The notes below the pieces were generated by a model. The model saw nothing but the letters and a program-made list of their open reading frames with translations. It was not told the origin of the DNA and ran no database searches. Shown piece by piece: positions 1 to 12,200 of a stretch of DNA of 64,000 nucleotides. Made by a program: the position numbers and the translations under genes. The DNA is from Tigriopus japonicus (lineage: Eukaryota > Arthropoda > Copepoda > Harpacticoida > Harpacticidae), in NCBI GenBank assembly GCA_010645155.1, contig CM021318.1, positions 4,525,205-4,589,204 of the forward strand, read 5' to 3'. The number at the start of each line of letters is the position of its first letter. The stretch's first letter is position 1.

Positions 1-318
1 ATATGATTTCAATTTTCAACTCAATCGAACATCGGAGTCGAAAGTTATGCTCTCTCTTAAAGTTCAGAGCAAATCCTACCGAGAATGAATGAACTAACCC
101 TTTTGTGGTAATTACTTCACAACAAAAGGGCAAGTTCATTCATTCTATGATCTCTTCAGTACAAAAGTTCGAGAGGGCGATTGAGCTGAAAATTGAAATA
201 CGCAGTCTACTTTATACAAACGAGGTCTCATTTGCAAAAGAACGCAATTATATCAATCCTACTGGAAGTCAAAATTATCATTGGTGGCCTCCAACTCCAG
301 AAATTCAGTGCTCCTTGA
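1..318. repeat. Fold-back (long inverted repeat) element, copy 1, truncated by the window edge
   Basis: The stretch is an imperfect giant palindrome centred near 115, where CCCTTTTGTGG and its complement face each other. Its right arm matches the right arm of the complete copy at 15891-16350: the same GATTGAGCTGAAAATTGAAA block, the same AAGGTCTCATTTGCA-like block, and the same terminal CTCCA...AGTGCT end. The left arm runs off the window, so the 5' end is not seen. No coding capacity is visible, so it is a non-autonomous element. Longer open frames here are by-products of the palindrome. Confidence 0.7.
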
Positions 319-1005
319 AGACGTATATGAGACGGAGTGAAAATATCCGTGCTTGATCAAGTTTGTTGCATAAGCTGCGATTGAAAAACTGTTCTTGTTG
401 GGAAAACAAGCAGATTTTCCCTGTCAAAACCACAGATATTGATAAAACTTACTGGGCCAGTCCCTTTTTCGTTTTGTAAGCCACTTTTGAAGTTGACCTG
501 GACCACTTGCATGCGGCTTCAGAAACAACGGTCATAAAATCGGATGACCTGGACCGCTCTATCACAATCTATTCTTCTAAGCGAAGTTGTTTTTAACTGT
601 GAAACCTTGATAGACTTTGTCCACATTGAAGGAGTTGAAGTACATGGCGATGAGAATAACTTAATTATCTATATATTAAGTTTATTAATCTGCTAAATTA
701 CTTAATATTTCAGTCCGAAATGTTGTTACCTTACTAAATTTGACCATCTTTGTGAATCATGAATAAGCTACTTACAGATATTAAGACTTAATCATCATTC
801 TATGCTATGCATATGCCAGTACTACCTTTTCGACATACTTGGAGGAATAATCGTCGGAATATTCAGTAATATTCAGGCAACCTTTGGTCAGCTATTTATG
901 AAAATTGTCTTCGAAATATGCAAGTATCTCACATCTATGGATATCTGTGGTCAAAACGGACATATATTTTGTTTACTTTGTGGGTAACAATATAAACGTC
1001 TTTTT
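319..1005. other. Intergenic, nothing recognised
   Basis: AT-rich sequence with only short chance open frames. No splice-linked coding frame, RNA gene or clear repeat was seen. Confidence 0.5.
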
Positions 1006-1290
1006 GTCTAATCGGGCAATATTATTCGTCTTCTTTCTTATAATAAGTGAGTTTCATTCGTCTTTTTCGCCAAAAAATCGATTTTTCAACATCATAAAGG
1101 TCTTTTTATGGGGACCTTGAGTGGTCGTTTTCGTTCAGTCGGACAATTTTATTCGTCTTTTTTCGTCTAATCATGCAATTTTATTCATCTTTTTCGTCTA
1201 ATCGGACAATTTTACGCGCCTTTTTTTCGTCTACTCAGTCAATTTCATTTATCTTTTACGTCTAAAATGACAATGTTATTCGTCGAATCT
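1006..1290. repeat. Degenerate tandem repeat (minisatellite-like)
   Basis: The block GTCTAATCGGACAATTTTAT followed by TCGTCTTTTT recurs about six times with substitutions and length changes, with units starting near 1006, 1132, 1165, 1195, 1228 and 1258. The unit is roughly 30-40 bp. It lies about 0.9 kb upstream of the receptor coding start and has no coding meaning. Confidence 0.6.
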
Positions 1291-2149
1291 TCCTCTCCCT
1301 AATCATTATTTATTAAAAAAAATCTTTTTTCAGTTCAATCTCACAAGCGACTTGGTTGGCCTTTCAGGCTTTCAAATTCAAATTTGTTTAATGTCTGAAC
1401 CTTTTCCTTCACCAAAAAATGGAAAACGCGAGAGAGCATTACTGTGTGGCCCGTCTGTCGTTTGGCATATGCACAATCAATGCAATTCCACTGCGTCACT
1501 CCTCGATTTTGCACAGAGGCTTCTCAACTTGAAGGCAGACGAGTTGTTTGCGAGACATAATCAAAGGCCCACTCTATTTTTGCATTTTCCCACGATCAAA
1601 ATAGCGGTTGGTGCCACCGAGGATTGGGACGATAAAATTTTAATTTGGATTGGATTTGAGAATTTCCTAGTTTTTTTTAAGATCAGATTTCTTTTTTTAC
1701 CCCTAGTGCCTAATTCTTGCATCTCGAGTAAAAACACTGATTCTTGTGATAAATAAGCAAGTAATGTGAATTACATCAATACTAATATGGAGACCAAATA
1801 AAAAAGGAACGAGCCCTTTTTTGGGAATGAAGCCAAACGGCTCCTTCAAGTAGACTATTTGAAACATTTGAATTTCATATTATCCACTTTGAACAAAAAG
1901 CTTAATCATCCCAAGTCACCTCGTTTGATCATCTCAGTTCATTTTTAGTCTCCGATCGTTCCTATATTATGGCTGTGGTCCTTTTCAACAAAGTCACCCC
2001 CTATATCGAGAAAAATCCTAAATTGCAAAGTCCGCTTGCACTAAAGTTTTGCAGAAATGCTCCACAAGCAAAGTGAGAATAAACCCTGTGGAGCCGGTAA
2101 TGTTGTTCCTTTAATCCTAATCATACATCTTTGAATGCTATGTTTTCAG
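1291..2149. other. Upstream flank or 5' intron of the receptor gene
   Basis: A 134-codon open frame lies at 1352-1756 but resembles no family and has no linked splice sites. TGTTTTCAG at 2141-2149 is a good 3' splice site, so the receptor's coding exon 1 probably begins at 2150 and an untranslated exon lies further upstream in this stretch or beyond it. Confidence 0.4.
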
Positions 2150-2161
2150 ATCTGCAACAGT

Positions 2162-2188
2162 ATGGTCGAGCGAATAGGCAATGAATGA
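2162..2188 (+). promoter_or_regulatory. Short uORF overlapping the receptor start codon
   Basis: An ATG at 2162 opens an 8-codon frame ending in TGA at 2186-2188. This overlaps the receptor ATG at 2181 in a different frame. A ribosome using the upstream ATG would terminate just past the main start, so translation of the receptor would need leaky scanning or backward reinitiation. It applies only if the exon really starts at about 2150. Confidence 0.4.
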
Positions 2189-5100
2189 GTCCAACTCTCC
2201 CACTCTGATGATCAATACGACTTCAGACTCGGGAGGCTCCGAGGTCAGTGCAGCACCCACTTCCACCTATATCAATCGCATCTTGCCCTCCGTGGTGGCC
2301 ATGCTCATCCTGTTCCTCCTCTCGGCCTTGGGAAATGTGACTGTGTTCTCGACCTTGGTGGCTTCGCGATCAAGAAAGACCAGGATCTCCATCATCATCC
2401 TTCACTTGACCATTGCCGATCTGTTTGTCACTTTCATACTCATTCCAACGGAGGTAAGAGCAATTGCCGTGATTACACATGCCTGATTATCGTGGAAAAT
2501 GTAAAATTGACAGATATTTAATACGAAAAGGAATAGCTGTGAATTTTGAACACAGGTGGTGAAGGTGGCATTTCCTATTAGGGGTTCTGTTCTTGGAATG
2601 GTTAGTGTTTCTATTGTGAGGATGAGAATTCGTAGCAACTGACTTGCAAATACATCTTCGCTAAATTGCATCTCTCAGGCTATGTAAATTTGCGACAAAA
2701 TGTCGTAATATCGGGATTAAATACAATTCTGACGCACAACCGTTGCAATTGTTAGGGCATTGAGAAAATATTGAAGAATCTCATGCCATATTTTGGAGAC
2801 TAAAGAATTTAAAATGCAAATGTTGGAAGTTTTCCAAAAAGAACTTGTTAGTTAATACGAAAATGTACTTGCATAGCAAAATACCTAATTCAACTTCAAA
2901 TGATAAAAGTTTGCCAGCTTTACATACTAAATCGCCGCCTAAATTTTATGTAATAAAAACTCTATCTCTCGTCCTTGTTTGATCCAAGAACATTGGCAGA
3001 GACACGGATTGAGTGTGAATGGCACAAAGAGGACCCTTGGAACCGTTGGAAAGTGTGCCATTTCTTTTCGATAGTAAACACATCAAGAATGAAAGAACAT
3101 TTCACGGCTCGGATTTCGATTTCAGATTGGCTGGCGATTGTTCCGTTATTGGTTGGCGGGGAATGTGGCCTGCAAGATTTTTGCTTTTCTACGAGCTTTT
3201 GGCTTCTATCTGTCGTCCATGGTCTTGATTGTTGTGAGTCTGGATCGCTATATCGCCATCATTTATCCTTTACGAGCCAATTCAGAATTCGCCAAACGAG
3301 GACACATCATGCTCATGGCAGCTTGGGCCATTTCAGCTCTTTGCTCACTTCCGCAGGTACGAGGAAGCATGCATAGTATTATTACCAAAAGTTTATTTAA
3401 TGTGGGTGGGCGAAACTCACACCAGGTAAATTGTTTCTCCCGTAAACGTCCCTGCTCAATTCGTGTTCGGTCATAAGGAACACTTGAATCTTTTCTGAAG
3501 TACACGATACAAAGGCAACTCTTACAGCTATTGAACAACCTACGCATTATGAATGGAGAATATAAGCTTGCAGACGACCTATTCTTATGTGGGAATCTAA
3601 CGTGCACGAAAAGCGGACAGTTTAGAAGTAGTTCCAATTCAAGTACTAATTTGCATTTAGTCGAATCTGCTCCAATTTCAGTCGTGTTTCGGCCTACTCG
3701 CAAGGTTTTTCAACCAAAATTATACTGGGACATGAGACACGTGTCTTACAGATAAGTCGAGAAATCACAAAGGCCATGAGGCTCCACTTATGGTTAGCAA
3801 TTTTTTCCTTGGCCCGGAATTTTGTTTTCAACTTTCCGACTAAGGTTATATCACCCTTTGTCACGCAAAACCACAACATCAACTCTACCTAGGCCACCGA
3901 AGAGCTTCTGTACTGAGGCCTTAAGAGTCAAGAGTTATATCGTAGAATCCGCCAGCAATTGAGGCCTTCGGTCTCACGAGCAACTTCTCTGTTCTATGTT
4001 TTCCCTATCTAGGCTTTCATGTGGAACACTCAACCAGCTCCCAAGAGTCCCAACATGGAGCAATGCGTAACATTCGGGTCAGACCCCATGGCCGTGACGG
4101 GCTTCACCCTGTTCTTCCTGACAACCGTGTATTTTATACCTCTCATCATCATGGTCTTCACCTACTCAAGAATCTTGAGTACCATCATAAAGCAGTCGTC
4201 GGACTTTCGCCAAAGTAAGTGGTTCCTTCAATTTAGCCGCTGGCTGGCTGGCTGGCTGGCTATCTATCTAGCTAGCTAACTAACTAGCCAGTCTTTCTTA
4301 CGACTCGCTCGTGGACACTCGAAATGGGCTGGCTTACAATCATTTTGGGAGAACTAGGGGTACTAAAACGCAACTAACTCTCTGGAGAAGGATTACTCAG
4401 AGAATCCACAACCATGCTACAAAGACGAATTTAAAGCTGCGCATGCGATAAAAGGGTCCATTCATGCATGGACAAAACTGGGATAAACGCGGTGGAGCGA
4501 ATTCAAACTCCGTTCATTCATTTTTGGGTCAGAACAGCAAACTCCCATGAACTATTCCCACACTAGATGTTCTGCCTTGACATGTTTTTCTCATTTTATG
4601 TAAATAAATCCAACACATTTGCACTTGGCATTGATCATCTTTCAACATGAATCACAATCTTAGATAAGGCGGTTCTTTTAAGTGCTTCGCTGAAATCTCG
4701 GGGGTTCAATTTGGAAGAGCTAAAGTTTGGGAATCATTCACAAGGACCAATTTCATCCCAAGGTTTGAAAATCCTTGATGGTTCGTCGATTTGCAAATTG
4801 ATCGGCTTTTCCTTTGCGCCTTCTGTCGTGCCATGTTTCAACATGACATGTTGTTAGTGGAAACTGGACAGGCTCCAAAGCTTTGTTATAAATCTCAAAC
4901 GGAACGGTCCTTCCATAAATAAGAGTTTCTTAGAAGCCTCTTGGTGGCATTGCGATGGTGGGAAATCAATCGTAAACGTTCGTTCCGTTCTAGATCCAAC
5001 CGGCGATCCGAATCCAGCCTTGAGCAACACAGCCACTGGTACCACCGACGTGATGGTGAACCATGGGAACGGAAACACGCAAGCAATACTTGTGACAGCT

Positions 5101-8100
5101 CCTCTGGTCCAACAACAGCAACAACATTGCGGATCTCCCCCGGGTTTGTATGGACCGAGCTGTCAACAAGCAAATCGAGCTGTAGTTACCAGCGATGGAC
5201 GGCTCACTCGAATCTTCAACGAATCGCGATCTCGACCACGGAGTTTCTATGCCAGAAATGACCAACACAATCCACGTTGTCACCAGCCTGGACGAAATGG
5301 GAGTGTCCCTAGCGGAGGACCCGCAATGGGCAGTCGTGGCATGGGTTCAGGCGAGAACTTTCGGTCATCACATTTTAATCGTGCTCGGGCCCGCACGCTT
5401 CGCATGACCGTGCTGATTGTTCTGGCCTTTATTCTCTGTTGGACTCCAAATGTCGTAATGTCTTTGTGGTAAGGATTGGATGCCTGTGTTCAAAGAAACA
5501 GCGATAAGTTAGGAGCAGAAGTCCGTTTTTATGAGAATGTTCTTACTCCCTCCTCCGCCCATTTCAGGTTCTTAATCGATAGTGATTCTGCGATGAGGTC
5601 GGTGGATCCACGCGTGGCAGATGTTCTCTTCATTCTAACCATAACCAACTCGGTAGTCAACCCCTATGTGTACGGCTCGTATGCCAGTGAAATGCGAACG
5701 AAATGTCTGAAGTGGTTTGGCCTGGCTCGGAGTCGAGATCGAATGGTTGGCAATGGCACAATTGGCTTGGGAGGAACAGCCAGCCTTTTAAGTCAGGGAC
5801 CAGCCCCCACGTCTGGTGGAGCAACCCAACCACGAGGTAACTGATGAAACTATTCGTTTGATGGGTTGGTCCCATTCAAGTTGGAAGGGAAAACGAACAG
5901 AGTTTGGGTGATGGTGGCACCTACCAAGAGGTTGAAACATGGTGCTGGTACGTGAATGACGATCAATTACCAAATCTAGAGACCTTTTGAAGAGATTGAA
6001 AAGATTGCCATCGCTATTTGGTAATCTCTCGTTTTCTGGGGTCAAATTGGTTGTCAACGGTCAGGCAAAGATTGCAGTGAGAAAAGTGACGAGCCTTTTG
6101 CAAGGATCACTAAATACTTGGATGCCTCGGCTATTGGCAAAATTCGTCTTTCGAATTCTGGGCTAGCCAGAGAAAAATCTAACCAAACAAGTTGTCTGAC
6201 AAGCAATTCAAAGATCACATGCTTAGTTTCAAGTTGATCGACTGAACTTTGTGTGAGTAAGAGTAATTTGAAGCATAGAGCATAGCATGCGTCACCGACC
6301 GAACAATTGCACCTACAATCGTCCAAAAGGACAATTGTAGGGTCAATTTTTCTCTCGTTTCCGCGCGTATGTATTGCAACTGTAGCAAATTTCGAAACGT
6401 TGTTATTTGTGAACAGGGGAACGTTTCATACTGAAATTCAGCAAACAACATCCTTAAGTGTCTGTCTTATCGATATTATCAAAACAAAATCATTTATTTG
6501 AATGAAGATCTATTTATAAAAAATCCACAACTGAGCGCCTGAGCGGAGGCTTCCATGTCTTACGATTTCCTTGTCTTTTGTGAATGATGTTTGCACGCAA
6601 AGTCCTAAATCTTGCTAATTTTGTTCCGGTTTATTAAAGCCCATCTCTATTCAAAAATTTCAGAAGTTTTTGATTGCGTATCATTTAATCAGTATTAATT
6701 TCTAACCTCCAATTTTAACTTTTAGATACTATAATTTAAAATTAACGATTGTGATTTTTTCATTTGATTGACAACCCAGATCAAAGGCAAGGGTATACAA
6801 AAAGGGTTTTCCTTGCACACACAGGCCAATCTGTAACATAATGTAGTAAATCAATTTACTGAAGTAGCAAGAAATCCCTGTTAAATGAAGTATACTTAAA
6901 ATTTCATAATGTAAGGCTTCCTATATTATGCAGTCTTAGCACAAATTACAAGTGCCACACCCACCATAAAGTTCGGTCATGGTACATTGCTCATCGCTTC
7001 TCAGTATCTGTAACCAAATTGAACTCCTAACGATCAGAAATCAGCTTTTAGAATGCTGACACTAACACTGTTTTTAACCTTTGACTGAAACAAACATAAA
7101 CAAATGTCTAACCTAAAAAATAGGCAAATAATACTTTCACAGACGCTGAATGAGCGTGAAAAAAAAAACCTTTGTTAGGTTGTGCAATCTATTTTTATTC
7201 TTGGTTGGGATTTCATCCCTGGCATTGGTTAAAAATTCGTGCAAAATTGTTGATAGCATGCTTGTAAATATTCGCATCTCTTGGCACCAACAAAGCATAC
7301 GAGCAAATATATTTCTTTTTTGTTTCAGGTTATTTCAGTCAAAGTGTAAGAAGATCCCCTCGGTTCGTGTGGTCTAATAGAAGAGCCACGATAAATCATA
7401 ACCGCGTAAGTGTTTGAAACATAAAAAAGAATGAGGTCACCTAAAATTCAGTACCTGATCAAGGTAGTTTCAAAATGGCGTAGTGAATGACATTTTACTT
7501 GACCACATTTAATTTGCTCGTCCTTGGCAAAGTTAGTACTACAGCCATATAACTATGAAATGACTGCTTTTCGTTGCAGTGCTCTCTGGCGTCATCTAAT
7601 AACAACAATAACAATCATTCCGGTGTGGCGAACGGTATCATCCAAATACAATCACCCAGTAGTTCTTGGCAAGGTTTTAATTCGTTTACAAGTGCCAATT
7701 TTATTAGAAGAGCCGGAACTGGAGGAGAAGTAGGAACTCCAACGTCAGAAGGGAATGCAGTTCATCTTCAATTTTCATCGTGTTTTGAGTCGTCTTCCGT
7801 TTCGGAAAACCAAGACCGAAAAGCGCCCATTTACCTCAAAAGGCTGCCCAAGAGAGGCAAGCATAGAAAGTTGATGCGAAAATGGTATTGTCGAACCATT
7901 ATTGGACGGCGATTCTTGTCGAGCTCGGAGCACATTGAAGAAACCCCTCAATCCCATTCGGGGGCTCTCAAACGGCCAAGACGACGTAGTCGTCGAAGTC
8001 AGTCACTCACTGCGAAACTACCAAGTTGGGAAGATTCCACGAAAAGTAGAAAAGCCCATCGGTCGTGCATCATCAGTCATTTGAATGATATGCCCGAGGA

Positions 8101-8245
8101 TATATCAATTTACGACACCTCGCCAATTTGGTCTCCCATTTTGTCACGGAAAAGTTCGGCAAGAAGTGCCCGAAGTCGCCAAAGCCAAAGATGGACCAAA
8201 CTCAAGCGAAATCGATCTCTGAGTGAGCTCAAAATTTACCTGTGA
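2181..8245 (+). CDS. GnRH/AKH/corazonin-superfamily G protein-coupled receptor (AKH/RPCH receptor-like)
   Basis: Rhodopsin-class receptor of the plasma membrane, for a peptide of the AKH/RPCH/GnRH type. Exons are 2181-2453, 3126-3356, 4013-4214, 4994-5468, 5568-5836, 7329-7345 and 7580-8245. Phases match at each junction, giving 710 aa. Visible marks are N-glycosylation sites at N2 and N12, GN in TM1 (51-52), LTIAD in TM2, the family-typical EIGWR after TM2, C107 and C186 for the disulfide, DRY at 131-133, EQCVTF in ECL2, CWTP at 384-387 and NPYVY at 425-429. The third intracellular loop is very long (about 140 residues, poly-Q, Ser/Pro/Asn-rich). The tail after residue 484 is basic and Ser-rich with many RxxS sites. 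Failure to splice at 5836 would give a 485-aa form ending at 5844. EIGWR and QCVTF favour the AKH/RPCH branch, but ACP or corazonin receptor is possible. Confidence 0.85.
4231..4290. repeat. Tetranucleotide microsatellite in receptor intron 3
   Basis: Runs of CTGG, CTAT, CTAG and CTAA repeats sit just after the donor at 4215. No function is evident. Confidence 0.7.
5836..5844 (+). other. Alternative end of receptor exon 5 (read-through stop)
   Basis: The donor after G5836 (GAG|GTAACT) is strong. If it is not used, the frame reads Gly-Asn then TGA at 5842-5844, giving a receptor with a short tail of about 55 residues after TM7. This is the shortest self-consistent isoform. Confidence 0.5.
7329..7345 (+). 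other. 17-nt microexon of the receptor, frame-switching
   Basis: GTTATTTCAGTCAAAGT is bounded by TTTTTTGTTTCAG on the left and GTAAGA on the right, both strong splice sites. Exon 5 ends in phase 1. Adding 17 nt completes one Gly codon and gives Tyr-Phe-Ser-Gln-Ser in phase 0, which is the frame of the 222-codon open exon at 7580. Skipping it joins exon 5 to 7580 in another frame and stops after Val-Leu-Ser-Gly-Val-Ile. The phase fit is strong circumstantial evidence that the exon is real. Confidence 0.65.
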
Positions 8246-8366
8246 TCCATGCAACTTCTGAGAAAGCTAAATTTCCACCTCCTTTATCATTCATTGTCAT
8301 TATTGTCCAGAAACCCTTCCTTATTCTCTCTCGCATTATGAGATGATTTACAAAGTATTCCAATAG

Positions 8367-8372
8367 AATAAA
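8367..8372 (+). promoter_or_regulatory. Candidate polyadenylation signal of the receptor gene
   Basis: AATAAA lies 122 bp after the TGA at 8243-8245. It supports the exon at 7580-8245 being terminal. Confidence 0.5.
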
Positions 8373-9231
8373 GAACGTAACAGGCCCAAGAATACGAGAA
8401 CGGCCAGTGTTGAAAATGAATGCATGTTCAACGATGAATTGAACACTCTTCTTTCGGACCTTGGAAATAGTACGAGTTATGCGCACCGTCAGACATCCGG
8501 AACTCATTTTTCGAGTATGCTCCGCTCCTCGAACAGCCATCCACTCATTCAGATGGAGTATAACTTTTGTTATTCAGTTGTGTCAATGCTCTGCCTTCCT
8601 CTGCTTGTACAGCATCTCCCTCATTGACAAAGGGAGTCAAAAAGATATTGGAAAATTGGATCCTCTTGGCATACATAGAGAAGGCCGGGAGGAGGGATCA
8701 CTGGCTTAGGCTAGTACGTAGGTACGTAGCTCACTCGCTATTTTGTTCCATGGAGAACAACGTGAGACACGAGTTGAGTTTTCTGGATACAAAGAAGTAC
8801 AATTCCAGCTTGAGCTGTAATCGGGATAGGCATCATTCTCACAAAGAGCATTCCGGAACTCTGACAGATTTGAGAAATCCGCACCCAACTGTCTGTCATG
8901 AATCTTTGGATTCAATTTGTCCCTCTCCAACACAAAAACTATTGGCGTTGCTCTCGCTGAGAAGGCAACTCCTTAACTCCTTTTGGGACTGGCACCTCTT
9001 TGCCACTCAGTCATTCAAACTCTCGCTGGGGAAATAACAGGAATGGATACATCTGACTAGGATAGGACTGACTAGACCACGGATTTCTGTTCGCTTTTGC
9101 ACCTTCATAAATCACGCGGCCGACGTTTTGATTGAAGACAAAGCCATCCAAGGCGAATGAGGCATTCTTTGGGGGAGGTTCTCAAAGGATTGTGACTGGC
9201 CCAAGAAGGAAAGACAAAGGAAATTTCCGAC
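8373..9231. other. Intergenic spacer between the two seven-helix genes
   Basis: A 156-codon open frame (8567-9037, non-ATG start) lies here, overlapped by several others in other frames. It resembles no family and has no splice context. The spacer presumably holds the promoter and 5' UTR of the gene starting at 9232, but no clear core promoter was seen. Confidence 0.4.
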
Positions 9232-12200
9232 ATGTTCCAAAAAAGTCGATTCAATGAAGAATGGTGGTGGGTGTTCAGTTATGGGATCTCAGTGGTGATT
9301 GTGATCATATTAAACCTCCTGCTGCTCATCTCGTGGTTTAAGAACTCCTTCCTGAAGACCAACACCAATCGGGTCATTGCTCTACTTGCCGCAAGAAATG
9401 TGCTCAGAGCCGTATTCTCTTTGTTCGTCCTTTATTTTACTCGATGGAGTCATCCCATGAAGGACTGGAAAAATTCAGATCTCAACACAACCAAGGTCAG
9501 TGTGAACTAACATCACTATTCAGTATTAAGCTCGCTTCCATTCTTTGGATCCTTGAAGCACCACTCGTCCTCAAACCAATGAAGCGCGGTAGTGAGTAAT
9601 TTGGTATTTTACAATTGTAACGAACTCCCGTAGCTGCACCCTGAAGACCCGATTCCCGAGCAAAAGTCCCTTTTTACTCGGAGAGGAAGGCGACTTTGGA
9701 CAGAGTAGTAGATGAACGGAAGCGGGATCGCTTGACTTACTTTTACCTTTATAACGATCTTACTCTGAGAATATAATTTTATACACCAAACTCGTATCAC
9801 AATCTATATTTCAAATTTATTTGATTGTGGTTTATTTAAACAACAAAAACAGCACCAAAGCCTTCAAGTCCGTTCGGTTGAAAACCCATGAGTTGGAGCA
9901 AATAGCCTTCATTCTAGATTGGCAAATGAATTATTTTCCATTCCCACAATACTAGCCCATTCGGTTGGTCAATGGATATGTCAAAATCAAGTCTTAGAAA
10001 CATATTTTTGAGGTACTTTCCTAAAATGCTGCTGAGACTCAAGAAAGTAAAGTGTAACATCCTGAAAAAAGGAAATTTGGAAATCAGGTAGGTCAGGAAC
10101 ATAGATGTTGTTTTTGTTATAAGGTAACCAAACAAAATATTAGTGTACAAAAAGCAAATGAACATGCCAGCCTTAAACCAAACCACGATGAAACCAAACA
10201 TCGAGAAAAAAAACTAAAAAATGGGTCTGTCGTTATGGAGATTTGAGACACTAACTAACTTAAGTTTGGTCAACATGTTCTTTCAGTAAATTTGAAAGTT
10301 CGCGCAAATTGCAGTTTTATGGAGAATTCATTCTTTCGGGAACCAAAGGATTTTTTGATGGGCCGTACTAGAAATGCTATGAATTTTATTGATTTTCATC
10401 CCTTTCAGCTGGGTTATCCGTTTCTCTGCGACATCCTTTGCTCAGTGGACACCTTCCTTTTAGCCCTGCCCATGTATCTCTTAGTTGGATTGGCCGTCCA
10501 TATGTTCACCAGGTTTCCTAGCCCTCAAATTGGACGGGTGAGTCAATCATTTTTTACCTTCTAACACTTGGAATGGCTTTTTCGCGTGACCAAAACTCAG
10601 GTAACAGTTCGGCGTCAAGATCGATACCATTTTTAGAGGATTTTGCATCATAACTCACAGAACCACTAACGGTCTTACACGGATTGTAATCAATCCACCT
10701 TACATTTCTTTTTAAAAACACACATCTTTTAAACGTTTTGCGTCCTGTTCCACTAAAGATCTAAAGATAAAGATGTAAGATAAAGATGTAAGATCTGGTC
10801 GTCCAATGATCACTTGGTTATTCTTTCCAATTTCAGTTGGCACCCCAACGGTACTCGCCCATTGCCCCGCCAAGCTACCATCGCCATACGCTTTCATCCT
10901 CATCTTACAGTGTGAACGCGACCCCTTCAATAGTTCCAGCGGAGCCTTGCCTCGTTTCCTTCTTCTTACCCACTTTGCCCATTCTGATGTCCGCCCTCTT
11001 GATCACGCCCATTCCTTTCCTCCATTTGACTCATTCGTTGAAGCCAGTTCCCGAAAAGCAGATTTGCGCTGACATCTCTCAACATCTCACTTTTGACGTG
11101 TCCGTTTTCATTTTGGCCTTTTGTCTCCCGTTCCTTTTAATCCTATTCCTCAGCCTTGGACTGATCTTAAGGTGAGGCCTTTGAGGAAAGCAATTTCATA
11201 TACTACAACCCAGAACGCCTCAAAAATGGTCTAATTGAAGACCTTGGAACCAAAATCTAACACGATCAGCGAAATGTTCATTTCATCGGAACATTATCGG
11301 GATATTTGAGAGTAGTGATGCACTGAAAGCGCTTTTGGCCGAAATTACGGTTTCGGTTATGTCTACCGAAACCGAAAGCAGACATGCACTATAAAGAATG
11401 GAGTATGACAACAAAATCGATTTTTTTTTTTTTTGGTCCAAAAGCCTCTGAAATGTGAGTTGCATTCGGTTTCAGTTAAGAGCCCTTTCGGCCCATCACT
11501 AGAATCTAAGTAGAGCATCCAACTTTTTCTCCTGGCTTAACCATCGACTATGCTAAAGCTCGTCTAAAATGTCCCCAATACCAGGAAACTGAGATGCCAA
11601 ACTTGGATCCTTCTCTCTGGCAAATTGCTAATTTCATGGGTCAGTTTCCTGAGATTCAGCCAAGGAAAAAGAGTGGATCTCAAGGCCAATGATCAAGAGA
11701 TTACCTTGAAGTAAAGAATCATTAACTGAAGGGAAGGGGACCTCTTTCTCTTCTTTGGCCCTGTCGTAGAGAAATAGCGATCGCCTTGTATTTGATTTAC
11801 TACGTACAACCCACCCTGTCACATTCTAGGCGATGCGTCCAATGCTCTGGAGCTCATTGCTGCAACTCTTGGTGCAAAGAGGAGGCCGTGTTCATCCAGA
11901 TGTTTCTGTTCTTGGCCGTGGCTCAGTTCATCACTTTCCTTCCGATCCTCGACTCGTTGGCACAAAAATTGGATTTAAATCGAGAAGCATTGGACATGCT
12001 TTCTAAGATTTATTACATAGGACGCCCGGAAGTGGGGAGGGCCATTGAAATGTTGGCCAGTGGATTGGCCATTCCAATTTTGTGCTATTTATGGCTGCCA
12101 ACTTACAGGTACCGTTGGCACATTGAGCTTTAAACATACACTGATTCATAATACCCGCAAGAAATCATAATACGGGTCTTTCGTTCAACTTTGATCATCA

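Noticed and set aside
8567..9037. 156-codon open frame between the two seven-helix genes
   Set aside because: It starts at a non-ATG codon, overlaps other open frames, has no recognisable domain and no partner exon.
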